Assembly: GCA_010279815.1 (NCBI GenBank)
Contig: QEOQ01000508.1
Span: forward strand, 4,215,342-4,279,341
DNA from: Brachionus plicatilis
Taxonomy: Eukaryota; Rotifera; Eurotatoria; Ploima; Brachionidae
Reading direction: 5' to 3'
Length of the DNA: 64,000 nucleotides
Each line of letters begins with the position of its first letter. Within the stretch, counting starts at the first letter, position 1. Positions 42,201-52,127 of the stretch are shown here, in pieces. The notes beneath the pieces were generated by a model. The model had not been told where the DNA came from. It ran no database searches and worked only from the letters and a program-made list of their open reading frames with translations. Both the position numbers and the translations under genes were made by a program.

Positions 42201-42448
42201 TCGGTAATGACATTATTGTTAATTTCGTTGGTGTACTCAATTTCTTGACCTTTTTTTTCTTCGAACAAATTGACCAATTTGTGGTTCATATTTTTGGCAG
42301 CGAACTGGTGCTCCAAAACACAATTGGTGCACATATTCAAATTGCAATCGGTGCATTTGGCCACTACCATTTTGTCTATGCTCGCATGGTCATCCTTTAC
42401 ATCTTGCTTATCTGAACATTTGTCGCATTTTATTTCTTCCATTATCAT
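39257..42448 (-). CDS. brat: Brat-type TRIM-NHL protein, copy B (1063 aa)
   Basis: Paralogue of copy A in inverted orientation. The N-terminal B-box (residues ~6-60, CTDCNLNMCTNCVLEHQ) is followed by a longer coiled-coil lead-in absent from copy A (RRRQIEEEDRQSEREHLQMQ, then a Gln/Met/His-rich run). The shared coil, low-complexity linker and NHL propeller (~638-914) are nearly the same as in copy A. Linker differences are mostly repeat-length changes (extra Q/T/H units, HQ, GALSG) and a few substitutions. The C-terminus differs after DPFADL: 65 residues rich in Ser/Asn/Leu ending LASILNGIL. By homology it binds mRNA through the NHL top face and represses translation. An ATG at 42448 with MIMEE fits; ATG two codons in is an alternative. 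Copy B is fuller and may be the ancestral form. Confidence 0.94.
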   Translation of the reverse strand: MIMEEIKCDKCSDKQDVKDDHASIDKMVVAKCTDCNLNMCTNCVLEHQFAAKNMNHKLVNLFEEKKGQEIEYTNEINNNVITDKFYMPKVEDILDSDIIRRRQIEEEDRQSEREHLQMQQMHQMHQYQLSNQMFANKLKQQQQQNVQSTATNAKLVQIESEINKTFNFYIQMLKERKEYLVKELNTIIQFALLNHNQNINKQLQVQFQLEMKKQQIEKEITDEYDLMNGHQSSTDSTESALKNKLNFLNELNNLILVNNQLISQLKSNNPLMSIEFISNYSAIQTSIRNTFGYIRINPQTQQQQQQHQHQQQQTQQTQQHQVLPLAAANNFNNFNNFNNLNNSKTLPNALSNELSISCDFKSNGAQSQMASSGSLNQQNLYSNNSTSTNVSSLSSASSTSSSSSNSSSNLTSDLVTSPVSIMVKKKNDQNKGTHDQEDKSVQEPLVEEHDQDTEDDTTTLKLNQHQQDTITLSAGSTSSQKSTKSLVSNFSFLSNNSSTGSAQNANSAANSLANLSNTTKHPLSYLYSNFIQSNPKLNNFNFSTQCSADMDNQQHQQSNGSMAATAANSLKTFSLNNLNQGQYTNNQSSNSSINGTYSHLTSGLGSGALSGGLSGSVSGGGGASMMNGAHLTSQIQLQRSKMIYHCKFGEFGINDGQFTEPSGVTINTNNDIIVADTNSHRIQIFDKDGNFKFKFGECGKRDGQLLYPNRVSIVKQTGDIVVTERSPTHQIQIYNKYGQFLRKFGANILQHPRGVCVDHKGRIVVVECKVMRVIIFDLYGNVLNKFNCSKYLEFPNGVCCSNPTASNNYREEIYISDNRAHCIKVFDYNGNFIRQIGAEGITNYPIGVGINSNNEILVADNHNNFNLTVFTQDGKLINALESKVKHAQCFDVGLMDDGSIVLASKDYRIYVYKYTTSTQTSLGLSSTATMLDQHLNASSISPTSLTNQPQLNFNNYDLFCNNQNEYSLFTNSAPLDSNLQVSSLTAQLIDPFADLANEHLFSLTGPGSDLQSNLASSLFTNAISSDQTDNLNASFSSLLNMSSSNSQSNTNVNNLASILNGIL

Positions 42449-44287
42449 CCTATTCTAGTCGAAACACTTTTCTTCTCTTTTCTGTACAAAAAAAATAATT
42501 ACATCAAGTCGTAAGCTTAAATTTTATTTGGAAAAAAAAAAAGAAATTTTATGCTCAAACCATCAAGAAAAAAAATTAGAGAGTTTTTTTTTATATTTTG
42601 GTTTCTTAATTTTATTTAAGTTGCTTCTTGACTTCATTCATACTTATAAGCATGGTTTTGCTTGCTTAAATTTTATTTTTCCCCATTGTGTACAAGTCTT
42701 TGAAAGCATCCAAATTTGTCTAAGTTTGTTGCAGTGTTTTTCAAATTGTACAGCTTCAACCATGGGATCGATTTAAAAACTTTTTTTCTAAATTTTAAAT
42801 TTAACACTTGGCAGTGCTTTTGTTAGTGCTAATGTTTTTTAATTCAATTGAGTTGTGCAGATTTGATTCTAGCTTTTTAATTTCACGTCAATGCATTACT
42901 CGATTTCGAATAGCTGAACAAAATGCTTGTCTCTATCACTGTCTCAGCCATGTTTGATTTTTCATTGAAAAAAAATTTAAATCGCCAAGCCAAGCAACCA
43001 AGTTAGACTAATTTTATTTAAAATAATTTTTTTGTTGCTTTTATTTTTGAATTTAAAGAAATTTTTTTTTTATATTAGTTGAAAAATATAATTTAAATAA
43101 GTACTCAAAATTAAATAGTAAAAATAATTGAATTTTAGCTTTATTTAAAAAATAAAAAATTTAATTAAAATTTGTCTTTTTTGTTATTTAATTTGAAAAT
43201 TTGTCATTTAGCTAATAAACCAAAATGACAGAACTTGAAACCTTTTTGTCTCATTTAAAAAATTTTGTTTGTATCAGAACATGGCAAGATAATTTTAGAG
43301 AAAAATATTAAAAATGGGTCTCCTAGCCACAACACACTCAATTCCTTATTACTACCCAACTCTAATATCATACAACAAGTAATTTTATTGTTCAGACAAC
43401 TAACTGAACCGCAATACTAGTACCTCCTAGCTATGTCTGAACTAAAAGTATAAAAATATGATTTATTTATTTTTATTTTATTTATATGTTTACTGTACCG
43501 AGTTTAAGCTCCTTCGGAATAACATTAAATGTATGAAAGTTAATTTTTCTTTTATTTTACTAAATTTAACACATAATTGAAAACATTTGGAACTTTTATT
43601 TTTATGTCAATTAACGTAAATTAGCGTAAAATTAAAAAAATAATTTTTTGATATTTTACCTTAATTTTTCCTTTTTTGCGTCATTAATTAACTTAAAATT
43701 ATCAAAAAACCATTTATCAAATCGGCACTGTAAATGAAAAATTTTGCTTGGATACCACTTTTAATTACATTTTGCTTTTGAACTCATACTTTTTGTGTGT
43801 TGATCAGGTGACAAAAAATTTTAAAATATTTTCGCTCTTTAACAGACTCACAATAATATCACCAATAATAATTATAAAAGAACAATCATTTCCATACTTT
43901 TTTTTTTTTATCTGATTTTATTAACTTTAATTTTATTTTTATTTTTTTTTTTTTTAATTTATTCTGAAGGAGCTCTAGCTCGGTACAGAAAACAAATAAA
44001 TAAATAAATACTTGCTAATATTTTCCTTAAATTAAGACAATATAACTATCAAGAAAAGATAATTATTGATTTTCATGATTATTCAACAAATGATTTGTGA
44101 TAAAACCAATAAAGTATCAAAATATTAATTTGGGTCTACCTACTACCCACAGACAAATAGCTGTTACACTCATCGATAAAAATATTGAACACTAAAATTG
44201 AAAAAAAATTTTTTTAAATCCTATTAATTTTCAAATCTTATTAAATTTTTTTTTTTGAAATTTAAAAAAAAATATAAAGTTAAATAA
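42449..44287. other. Intergenic upstream of brat copy B
   Basis: Contains the presumed brat B promoter, a GC-richer stretch at 43321-43440 of unknown origin, and the double-tailed structure at 43493-43988. No gene seen. Confidence 0.45.
43493..43988. repeat. Second segment bounded by outward-facing LINE hairpin tails
   Basis: Left tail (minus): TTTATTTTATTTATATG then CTGTACCGAG and CTCCTTCGG at 43493-43517. Right tail (plus): CTGAAGGAGC and GCTCGGTACAG at 43964-43988, followed by AAATAAATAAATAAAT. Same arrangement as 24733-25489, with a different length between tails. Confidence 0.6.
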
Positions 44288-44600
44288 TTAACAAAAAAAT
44301 TTGTCTAGTCTATTTTTAAATTCATTTAAAGTTGTTTGTTCTACTACTTCTCGTGGTAATTTGTTCCAAACATTTGCAACCCTGTTTGTAAAAAAGTTAA
44401 CTCTAGTGTTGAAATTTCTGACAATTTGTTTTTCAAAACCATAACCGTGGCTTCTTGTTCCATAATGCTCTGACAATTGATCCAAGGGGTAATGCCACTC
44501 AACCTTATCTAAATTTTTTACAAATTTAAATTGTTCAATTAAGTCACCTTGTAATCTTCTTTTTTCAAGCGTAGAAGTTTCAACTTGCTAAGACGCTCTT
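44288..44600 (-). mobile_element. CR1/L2-like LINE relic, RT C-terminus
   Basis: The minus strand reads LEKRRLQGDLIEQFKF, then FFTNRVANVWNKLPREVVEQ and LNEFKNRLDKF followed by a stop. This is the conserved C-terminal end of CR1-type LINE reverse transcriptases. A frame change lies near 44485-44490. Only about 100 residues remain. Confidence 0.8.
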
Positions 44601-44715
44601 CATATTTAATTCATTCAGATGTAAATTATAGCCGAGATAAATTAATAGCCGTGTGGTCAAAAGATCAATGTTGAAATTTTCTACGTTTAAGATTTCAAAT
44701 TTTAATAATATTAGA

Positions 44716-45391
44716 TTGTTCAAAAATTACGGAAACATAACAGGAATTTACTAAAATACAGAACCAGAATATAAGGTAACTATCAGTCCTCCGGGACTGG
44801 GCCCTAAATTACTGATCTGGAACCTACTAAAGTTTGGAACAAAGGATACGGAATTGAACACTTTTTGAATAATTTATTAAAATTTTTTATAGTGCCCCAA
44901 ATTATAAAGGTAAGTCGGGCACGAACAATAAAAAAGATAATTCCTCGATCAAAAAGCGACCAACTCGCCTAATTTTTTTTTAATTAATAGCTTAATATCT
45001 CATTTATAAAAGTTGGTAGGCATTTGACAATATCTAATCTACTTTTTTTCCTAGAGACTCTTGAATTAGAGGATAAAAAGACCTCCGACTTACCTTTATC
45101 ATCAGGGGGACTATACAAGAAAAAGTTTTTTTTTTCAAAATTTTTTATTGTTGTTTTTGATAAGTTAAACATAGAACAGTTACAATCTTTTATAAGCTAA
45201 AATTTATGAACAACCAACAATAATTTTACTTGTTGTTCATGCTTCTTTTTCCGTATCCTTTGTTCCAAACTTTAGAAGGTTCAAGTTCCGTAATTTACGG
45301 ACCCATTCCGGAGGACTCACTCCGTGTTTTAGTAACCTTAAATTCCGGTCTGTTGTTTCGTTTCCATAATTTAGGAACAACCATAATATCA
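44716..45391. mobile_element. Fold-back element, arms about 145 bp, with nested MITE
   Basis: The left arm (44716-44860) includes gtcctccgggactggg and aaagtttggaacaaaggata. The right arm (45243-45391) has their complements (tatcctttgttccaaacttt, ccggaggac). Arms carry repeated TTACGGAA/CCGGAA words. The MITE at 44889-45117 lies inside. Non-coding. Confidence 0.65.
44889..45117. mobile_element. MITE, TIR TATAGTGCCCCA, copy 2 (uninterrupted)
   Basis: Left TIR tatagtgccccaaattataa; right TIR degraded to ...gggggactata. The interior is the reverse complement of copy 1 (6593-7107) without its 272-bp insertion, so this copy shows the empty state. Confidence 0.8.
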
Positions 45392-45672
45392 ACATAATTT
45401 TTAAAAATTTTACAAAAAAAATTGAAAATTTTTATTTAATTATTATTATGTTACATTTTTTTCAAAAAATTTTTTTTTTATTTTTCTAAAAATACATCTT
45501 AATTTGAATAAATGAAATTCTAATCGGTCTCTTATGGACAGAAGCACAAGCCTGGTTAACTTTGAGAAACATTCAAAAAGAGTGATATTGAAAATCTTTC
45601 TTTTTTTTCAATATTCTCATAGAATTCGATGTGTTGATTAAGAATATTGAATATAAATGTTTTCTATTATTA

Positions 45673-46145
45673 CTAGTAGATACCCGTTGCTTCGCTGCCG
45701 GGGGGATTTAAATAAAATTAAGAATAAAAATTGCAGAACACACTAAAAAATTTATTGAAAAACCTCAGTATAAACTATGTTTTTTGTTAAGTTATTTGGA
45801 TGATTCATGCAAATCTTGAGATTTTTTTTTATTTGTCACTCTTGAAAAGGCTACATATAATTGTCCATGAGTAAAAACAGGTTCGTTTAAGTAAACCCCT
45901 ACGTGTTCTAAAGTTTGTCCTTGAGATTTATTTATACTCATTGCAAACGCTGGTCGTATAGGAAATTGAAGCCTTTTTAATTCGAAAGGTAAAATTGCAT
46001 TTGTTGGAATAAATGGCATTCTCGGTATGTAAACTATTTTTTTAGCATTAGATCCAACAGCTATTTGACATTGAATTATTTTACTGTAAAAATTTCTACA
46101 AATAAGCCTGGTACCGTTACACAATCCATCCGAAGCTGAGACATT
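45673..46145 (-). mobile_element. Helitron 3' end with PIF1-like helicase C-terminus
   Basis: The minus strand encodes the end of a Helitron helicase: SASDGLCNGTRLICRN, IPTNAILPFELKRLQFPI, then the motif FAMSINKSQGQTLEHVGVYL and HGQLYVAFSRV, stopping at 45792. About 120 bp beyond, the element ends in a GC-rich imperfect hairpin (CCCG/CGGG arms in acccgttgcttcgctgccgg), ten bases and then CTAG, with T next: the CTRR-T terminus of Helitrons. The rest of the Rep/helicase protein is absent. Confidence 0.82.
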
Positions 46146-46219
46146 TCTAAGTAAAATAATAGAAAAATAATTAATATATTCTAAGTAAAATAATAAAAAA
46201 ATAATTATTTATTTGTTAA

Positions 46220-46244
46220 CTGTACCGAGCTTAAGCTCCTTCAG
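46220..46244 (-). repeat. LINE 3' hairpin tail
   Basis: CTGTACCGAG, then CTTAAGCTCCTTCAG, after AATTATTTATTTG; minus-strand copy with almost no body left. Confidence 0.65.
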
Positions 46245-46544
46245 TAAAAAACCAAAAAAAAAAAAAAAGGAATATAAATGTTTTTTATTGTTAGATTATT
46301 TCTTTATAACTAAGCATTAAAAAATTTTAATTGTAATAGTCTAAAATTATTTTGATTCCTCTTTTTGAACTAACTGTTATGCACTGGGATTTTTTTAAAT
46401 AATCATTTTAGTCCAATCTTATATCTCTTTAAAATTTTTTTATGATTCCGAGTAGATTTAAAATTTAAACGAGATTTTTTACTCTAAACTTTATTTTATT
46501 CAAAACATTCATCAGTAATTGATTTTTATCTCCAATTATTACAG

Positions 46545-48290
46545 ATGCTTTTAAAGATGAAACAAATTTTTTTTTTTTTAATTAAAACTATGATTTTGCT
46601 AAAAACGAGAAACAATATTTTAAAATATTTTTTTAAATTTGCGCTAATTTTTGTCGCTTTTAGTCTGCTTGGTACTTACAAACCATTAGAACAAAGTATC
46701 AAAGATGAAATGGATTTAAATTGTGACAGAAATGGAGAATGGGAAACCATTGAACGTAGCTATTATTTTAAGCGTTCATCAGTTTTTTACTTTTTTGATA
46801 TTAATATAATACGTATTTATTACATGTCAAATAACCTTAAAAGATCCAATTTTAATTTAAAAATTAAAGTTAATTATTTAAACAAATCTTTTGAGCAAAT
46901 TTTGACACAAGAAAAAATTCACATAAAAACTACATGGGTTGGTTCTGCATTCCGATTTTCTACTCTCACTGCTAATTTTAGCTTAGCTAATACCTCGAGA
47001 ATATTGAAAGAGGAATTTGAAATTTTTGTGACAATAATTGATATGGAACAGTTTATCCAAGTCAAAAATTCATTAAGAGCCAAAGTCAAAATGATGAACT
47101 CAAATTTTATTACAAAAAAAAATTCTCTTATTTGCAGCAAATGTTTTTATTTAAGTAAAAAGGAACATTATAGGGCTTTTCAATGGTGGATCGAAATTAA
47201 TATAATGGCTGGTTATGATAAAATTCAATTTTGTATTCACTCAGCTGAAGAGGGTTTTAACAAATTATTTTCCAAGTATTCAAAATTTTTGATTACCAAG
47301 TCTCTTGAATGTCTACCAAATCTACTTGCTGATCCGAACAAGCCAAAATTTTTAAAATCTTACCATGAACTTGGAGACCATCTTATTGAATTCGAAATAA
47401 TGAACCAATTAATGGTAAATGAATGCTATTTGGACAATATTGATAAATACAAGTACATAACAGTGATTGATAATGATGAGACAATAATTCCACGAGCTGA
47501 TACATTAAGAGCTATTCAAGAAAATTTAGTCTCGAGCAATCCGGCAAGTGGAGAGCTTGTGAATTTTTCAAAGTGTAATAGTGGTAAAATAGATATGATT
47601 AATTATTTGAAAAGTTTAAAATCAAAATTTGATTTAAAGAGTCCAACAAGCTTTTATTTTAAACAAGGGTTTTACATCAAACAAAGAATTGCTGATAAAA
47701 TAATGAAAAATTTGAACAATTTTTTGGTTCATGATTTGACCAAGCTGAATCAAACAAAATTTGGTTTTGATATTTTGGTAAAAAACTCAACAGTACAGAC
47801 AAACGATTTTCAATTTGATTACAAATTCAAAATTGAGTCCAGATTTGATTATGAATATGCTAAAAAATTGGTATTAATTTACCACACCATCATCAAGCCG
47901 TTTCTTAAGAAAAATGGAAAAATATTACAAAAATTTAGTCAACATGTTGACAGGTTATTTATGATATCAGGTAAAGTTAACAATTTTGCATGGGGAAAAT
48001 CAATTCACGATACAAGGCGTACCTTTGACATGACTGTTCATCATGCTTTGGAATTTTTTGATAGAGGTAAATCGGTTTTGTACAATGATCGATTTTATCT
48101 TGACGAGGCGCATGCCAAATATTATACGCTAGACTACGATTATGGTCATCTGTCGCATTTTAGATCGCGAATTCACTTTAAGTTTGAGCCTATGCCAATT
48201 AACTATTTGCATGTAGACCTTAATTATTTTAATTGTTATTTCAAACCGATATTACGAAAATTATCGGCTAATGAAACCGAGAGATTTTAA
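46545..48290 (+). CDS. Glycosyltransferase family 92 (DUF23) protein
   Basis: 581 residues, type II membrane protein: a short basic N-terminus, one hydrophobic anchor at about residues 28-45 (YFFKFALIFVAFSLLG), stem, then a luminal catalytic domain, as expected for a Golgi enzyme. GT92 features: RAFQWWIEINIMAGYDKIQF (the W-E-x-N...G motif) and, about 90 residues later, ECYLDNIDKYKYITVIDNDE followed by IIPR, the metal-binding D-x-D region (here DND). The C-terminal block HHALEFFDRGKSVLYND with GHLSHFRSR also fits the family. Relatives add galactose to N-glycan or other glycan cores; acceptor unknown here. The ATG at 46545 is directly preceded by a TTACAG acceptor, so a 5'UTR intron is likely. 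Ends TAA. Confidence 0.85.
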   Translation: MLLKMKQIFFFLIKTMILLKTRNNILKYFFKFALIFVAFSLLGTYKPLEQSIKDEMDLNCDRNGEWETIERSYYFKRSSVFYFFDINIIRIYYMSNNLKRSNFNLKIKVNYLNKSFEQILTQEKIHIKTTWVGSAFRFSTLTANFSLANTSRILKEEFEIFVTIIDMEQFIQVKNSLRAKVKMMNSNFITKKNSLICSKCFYLSKKEHYRAFQWWIEINIMAGYDKIQFCIHSAEEGFNKLFSKYSKFLITKSLECLPNLLADPNKPKFLKSYHELGDHLIEFEIMNQLMVNECYLDNIDKYKYITVIDNDETIIPRADTLRAIQENLVSSNPASGELVNFSKCNSGKIDMINYLKSLKSKFDLKSPTSFYFKQGFYIKQRIADKIMKNLNNFLVHDLTKLNQTKFGFDILVKNSTVQTNDFQFDYKFKIESRFDYEYAKKLVLIYHTIIKPFLKKNGKILQKFSQHVDRLFMISGKVNNFAWGKSIHDTRRTFDMTVHHALEFFDRGKSVLYNDRFYLDEAHAKYYTLDYDYGHLSHFRSRIHFKFEPMPINYLHVDLNYFNCYFKPILRKLSANETERF

Positions 48291-48818
48291 ATTGAGGTGA
48301 CCTGGACTTTTTTTTTGAAAAAAAATTTTTTAATTAAATTTGATTTATTTAAAATATAAATAAAAATTTTCAATATTTAATTTTATCTTAATGCAATTAA
48401 AATAAAGTTTCTTTAATTTGAATTTAAATTAAATTAAATTAATTGAAGTTAAAAATTTGAAGCATTATTTAACAAAATTATCTCGATCAAAAGATTTTAT
48501 TTTGATTTATTAATCATTTAATTAAAGATGAAATCAGATAGCAAAGTAAATAGCTAAAATATTTTATATTAATGGTGAAATTAAGTTGTACCTAAAACAC
48601 GGAATTTAATAATTACAGAACGCCGGAACGCATTAGACCCCAAAACACGGATTAGTTTTAGATGAAAATTATTAGTCTCAAAATCCTTGATAATGAATCT
48701 ACAAGAACATTTTGTACGATCTTTCCCAATAATCTCTAAAAGATCTTATAAGAAATTCTTTTTTTAAGTTTTTGAAAATCTTAAAAAAAGTTTCTTATTA
48801 TGATGTTATCTTATTTAA

Positions 48819-48971
48819 CACTAGAAGCACCAAAATTTTTTAAAACTAGAAGCATTAAAACGAGTCATTTGACTCGTTTTGAAAATAAACGGAAATTATC
48901 AACTGAACTTTTGAAAAATTATTTATTATAAAATATAAATTAATTAGTAAAAAATACAAATGCTTCTAGTG
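48819..48971. mobile_element. 153-bp piggyBac-type MITE flanked by TTAA
   Basis: TTAA (48815-48818), CACTAGAAGCA ... TGCTTCTAGTG, TTAA (48972-48975). TTAA duplication with CACT ends is diagnostic of the piggyBac superfamily. A perfect inner palindrome AACGAGTCA-TTTGACTCGTT is present. Confidence 0.88.
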
Positions 48972-49692
48972 TTAACTAAAAGTACAACTAAAAATGTGGA
49001 AATATAAGACAAACTCAGATCTTATAGGAATTAATAAGTGAAGTTAAATATCATTGAAAATATACTTTTAAGTTTATAGAAAATTGGTTAGCAGATTCAA
49101 TGTATTCTTTTTATTTTTTAAAAAACAATAAGAAAAGAGATTTAATTATTTAAATTTTGTTACTTAAAGTTTGATAAGGTAAGGAAAGATTTTTTAACGG
49201 CTGTATTACACTATATCAGATAAATTGTAATACAACTTTTTTATCTGGATAAAATGCTCGATTTTCTCAAAAATTTCTAAATCAGATCTAATAATACAAT
49301 AAGAAATTAATTAAATTATTCCAATTTTTATATTCTTTATTATAAATAAACAAAGTTCTTATCATAAAATTTTAAAAAGAGATTTTTGAAAAATTTGGTA
49401 AGGTAGAGAAAGATTTTTTAATCGTTAGTTTTTTTAAGCCGGTGTATATCTGTTTATTTTTTATAAGAAAATTTAGGATCCTCTAAGAAACTTAATAGAA
49501 AATCCTAACTATCTTGGCAAATTTTCCTTTTCTTATTTAGGACTTGTGGGAGCCGATACAGAATTAGATCAAGAAATTATTCTTAACTTAATATGATTTT
49601 AGTCAAGATTTGGATATGATTCTTTAAGGGAATCTTTAGGAGATCCTGTTTAAGATCGTATCAAGAATTTTAATATCTTTTGAATTTATATA

Positions 49693-49790
49693 AAAATATA
49701 AATTAATAAATATTAAATATAATAAATAATATTAATAAATACTAAATATAATAAATAATATTAATAAATATTATTTATTAATATTAATAG
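49693..49790. repeat. AT-only tandem repeat
   Basis: A unit of about 38 bp (aataaatattaaatataa and onwards) is repeated twice with one change, then partly mirrored. Simple sequence. Confidence 0.6.
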
Positions 49791-50596
49791 GCTTTCTATA
49801 GAAAAAAATTCGGAATTTAATGGCTATAATAACAGTTTAATATCAGCTATTTATAATAAAATTTTGAAAAGATTAAAAATATTTCAAATTTAATTTTACT
49901 AAGTTATCTCCTTATTGATAATTTTTAAAGTAAAAAAATAATCTAGACAAGCCTTTTCCTATATCATGCATAAACGATAATAAATTCAATTTTATATACA
50001 TTTCAGTGTTTATCAAGTTATTTATGACTTTTATCTTCGTTAATTTTAACTAAAAAAAATGAAAGAATCAAAATAAAATTTTTTAAAAAGGTACTTTAAA
50101 TTAATAATTTTGATTAATAAACGCAGAATTTCGATCACACACAGTAAAAAATAATTTCTTTTACGGCTATTAGTATTTAATTTTATCTCTTAAAATAATA
50201 AATATTAAATTTTTTTAAAATAAATAATTAGTATTATTTACTGTTATCTAGTAGAAATTAGAATTTTTCGATAATTAATTAAGATTGAACCTATTTAAAT
50301 TGAAAAATTTTATTATAAATTTCTAATGATATTATTATAATATTTTTAATTTTAAAATAAAACACTCAAACATTATCATGTAAAAAAGAAGACCATGTTG
50401 GACCTCAATCAAGTATTATGAATAATTCTGCATATTTTTGAACTTTTTTTCAGGTTTGAAAAAATGTAGTTGAGCATTATTATGTTTACCATGAAAATTT
50501 GCTTTAGCATTTAATCAAAACAAAATTAATTATAAATTATTTTAGTAAAAATTTTTTAAGCTTTTAGAATATAATATTGTTTAGCCAAATAAGAAG

Positions 50597-50959
50597 GGCA
50601 ATTGAAGTTTATGATAAATTTTTGATGCTCAAAATGATCAAATCAAACTAATAGTATAAAAAAAATTTTGATTTTTTAATAGAATTAGTGCAGAGACAAA
50701 TTTTTGGTTTTAACATACTTTGGTAAATCTGAAAAAGTCTGCAAAAAATTATCCATTAAAAATATCATCATTTCGATGGTGTGCACTCTGCATTGTACAA
50801 TTTAATATTGCAGAGCTTATTTTTTTATTAAACGTAGTATGTTATATACAAAAATGTATCCCTGCATTATTTCTATTAAGAAATAACAATTTATTTAATA
50901 GTTTTAGTTTGATTTGATCATTTTGAGCATCAAAAATTGATCATAAACTTTAAATTGCC
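50597..50959. mobile_element. 363-bp MITE with ~55-bp terminal inverted repeats
   Basis: The left arm begins ggcaattgaagtttatgata and continues tttttgatgctcaaaatgat. The right arm is its complement with few mismatches, ending ...tttaaattgcc. The non-coding centre differs in composition. No clear target duplication. Confidence 0.75.
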
Positions 50960-52127
50960 ATAAAAAGAGAGTATAAATTTAATGAAATTTTATTTAAAAA
51001 TTTTTAAATAGATAAAATTCAAGTAAGATAAGTAATTATAATCAATATAGACTCTTTTAATCAATGAAAATAAAATTTACATGCTAATCTAATTTTTATT
51101 TTTTTTTAATTATTTGTTCATATGTCATGATCTAAAGCTCCTTCAGGCTTTAAAATAATTAAATCTATCTATGTTTTTAACAAAAAAAATGATGAAAAAT
51201 AAATTTTTAGCAAATGATAAGAAATTCTATTCATTTTTTGTATTAAACTTTGTAAAATTTATTCTCTTGTTTATTATTTTGAATCTAACAATTAAATAAA
51301 AAAAAACAAAAAAGAAATCTATTTAATTAAATTTTTTTCTTAAATATCGCTTTAAATAATTCTTTTTAGTATTTGAAAAATTGAATTTTCAAAATGAATT
51401 AGATTCTTAATTTTGTAAAAAGCAACAAAAAATTTTTAATTTTTGAGTCTTTGAAAAAACCAGCTAAAAAATTTGAAAAAGTATAGAAGAAATCTTGTTT
51501 TAGATTAGTTTTGAAAAATTGATTTTAAAACATTTCTTGTAAGTGTTTAAAGATTTGAATATAATTTATTTTTAAAAAGTTCAAAATAAAAAAAAAGATT
51601 ATGAATGAATTAGATTTTGTTTTCGAAACGAATTTGATTTTTAATTTTAGAGTCTAGTAGAAACCAGCCGAAACTATTTTGAAAAAGTTTGAAAGAAATT
51701 TCATTTTAGATTGGCTTTGAAATATTGATTTTGCATTTGTGTGGCATTACTAATCTAAAAACTCGTGATTCAAACTCATTTAAAGCCTAAATTATAATAT
51801 TTCGAATGATAATTTAAGCAACAAAAATAAGTACTAGGGGAAGCGATAGCGAATAACAAAACAGTGAAGAAAAAAAGAATAATTTTGAATAATTTTTATA
51901 AAAGCAATTTATGTTTATAATTTTGAGTTAAATTTTGAAATATTTGAAATTGTAATTTTTCGCACATATAGAGGTAAAATATTTTATTTATTTTAACAAG
52001 ATATTTTAAAATAAATCTAATAAAAAATCAGATCTTTAAAATTTACCTAGATTAAAAAATGCTGATACATGGTCTATAAAAATCAAGCTCGAAAAATATA
52101 AATTAATTTAGAAGCTTTAAGTTGAAA

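Larger units (their letters stand above)
48291..52127. other. Long intergenic region, AT-rich
   Basis: No gene recognised in 3.8 kb. Holds the piggyBac-type MITE (48819-48971), short AAACACGGA-type words at 48593-48660, an AT tandem (49693-49790), the fold-back element at 50597-50959 and a decayed LINE hairpin tail at about 51119-51146. Confidence 0.5.

Noticed and set aside
43461..43492. (ATTT)n microsatellites as independent features
   Set aside because: They are the tails of the LINE hairpin family rather than separate loci.
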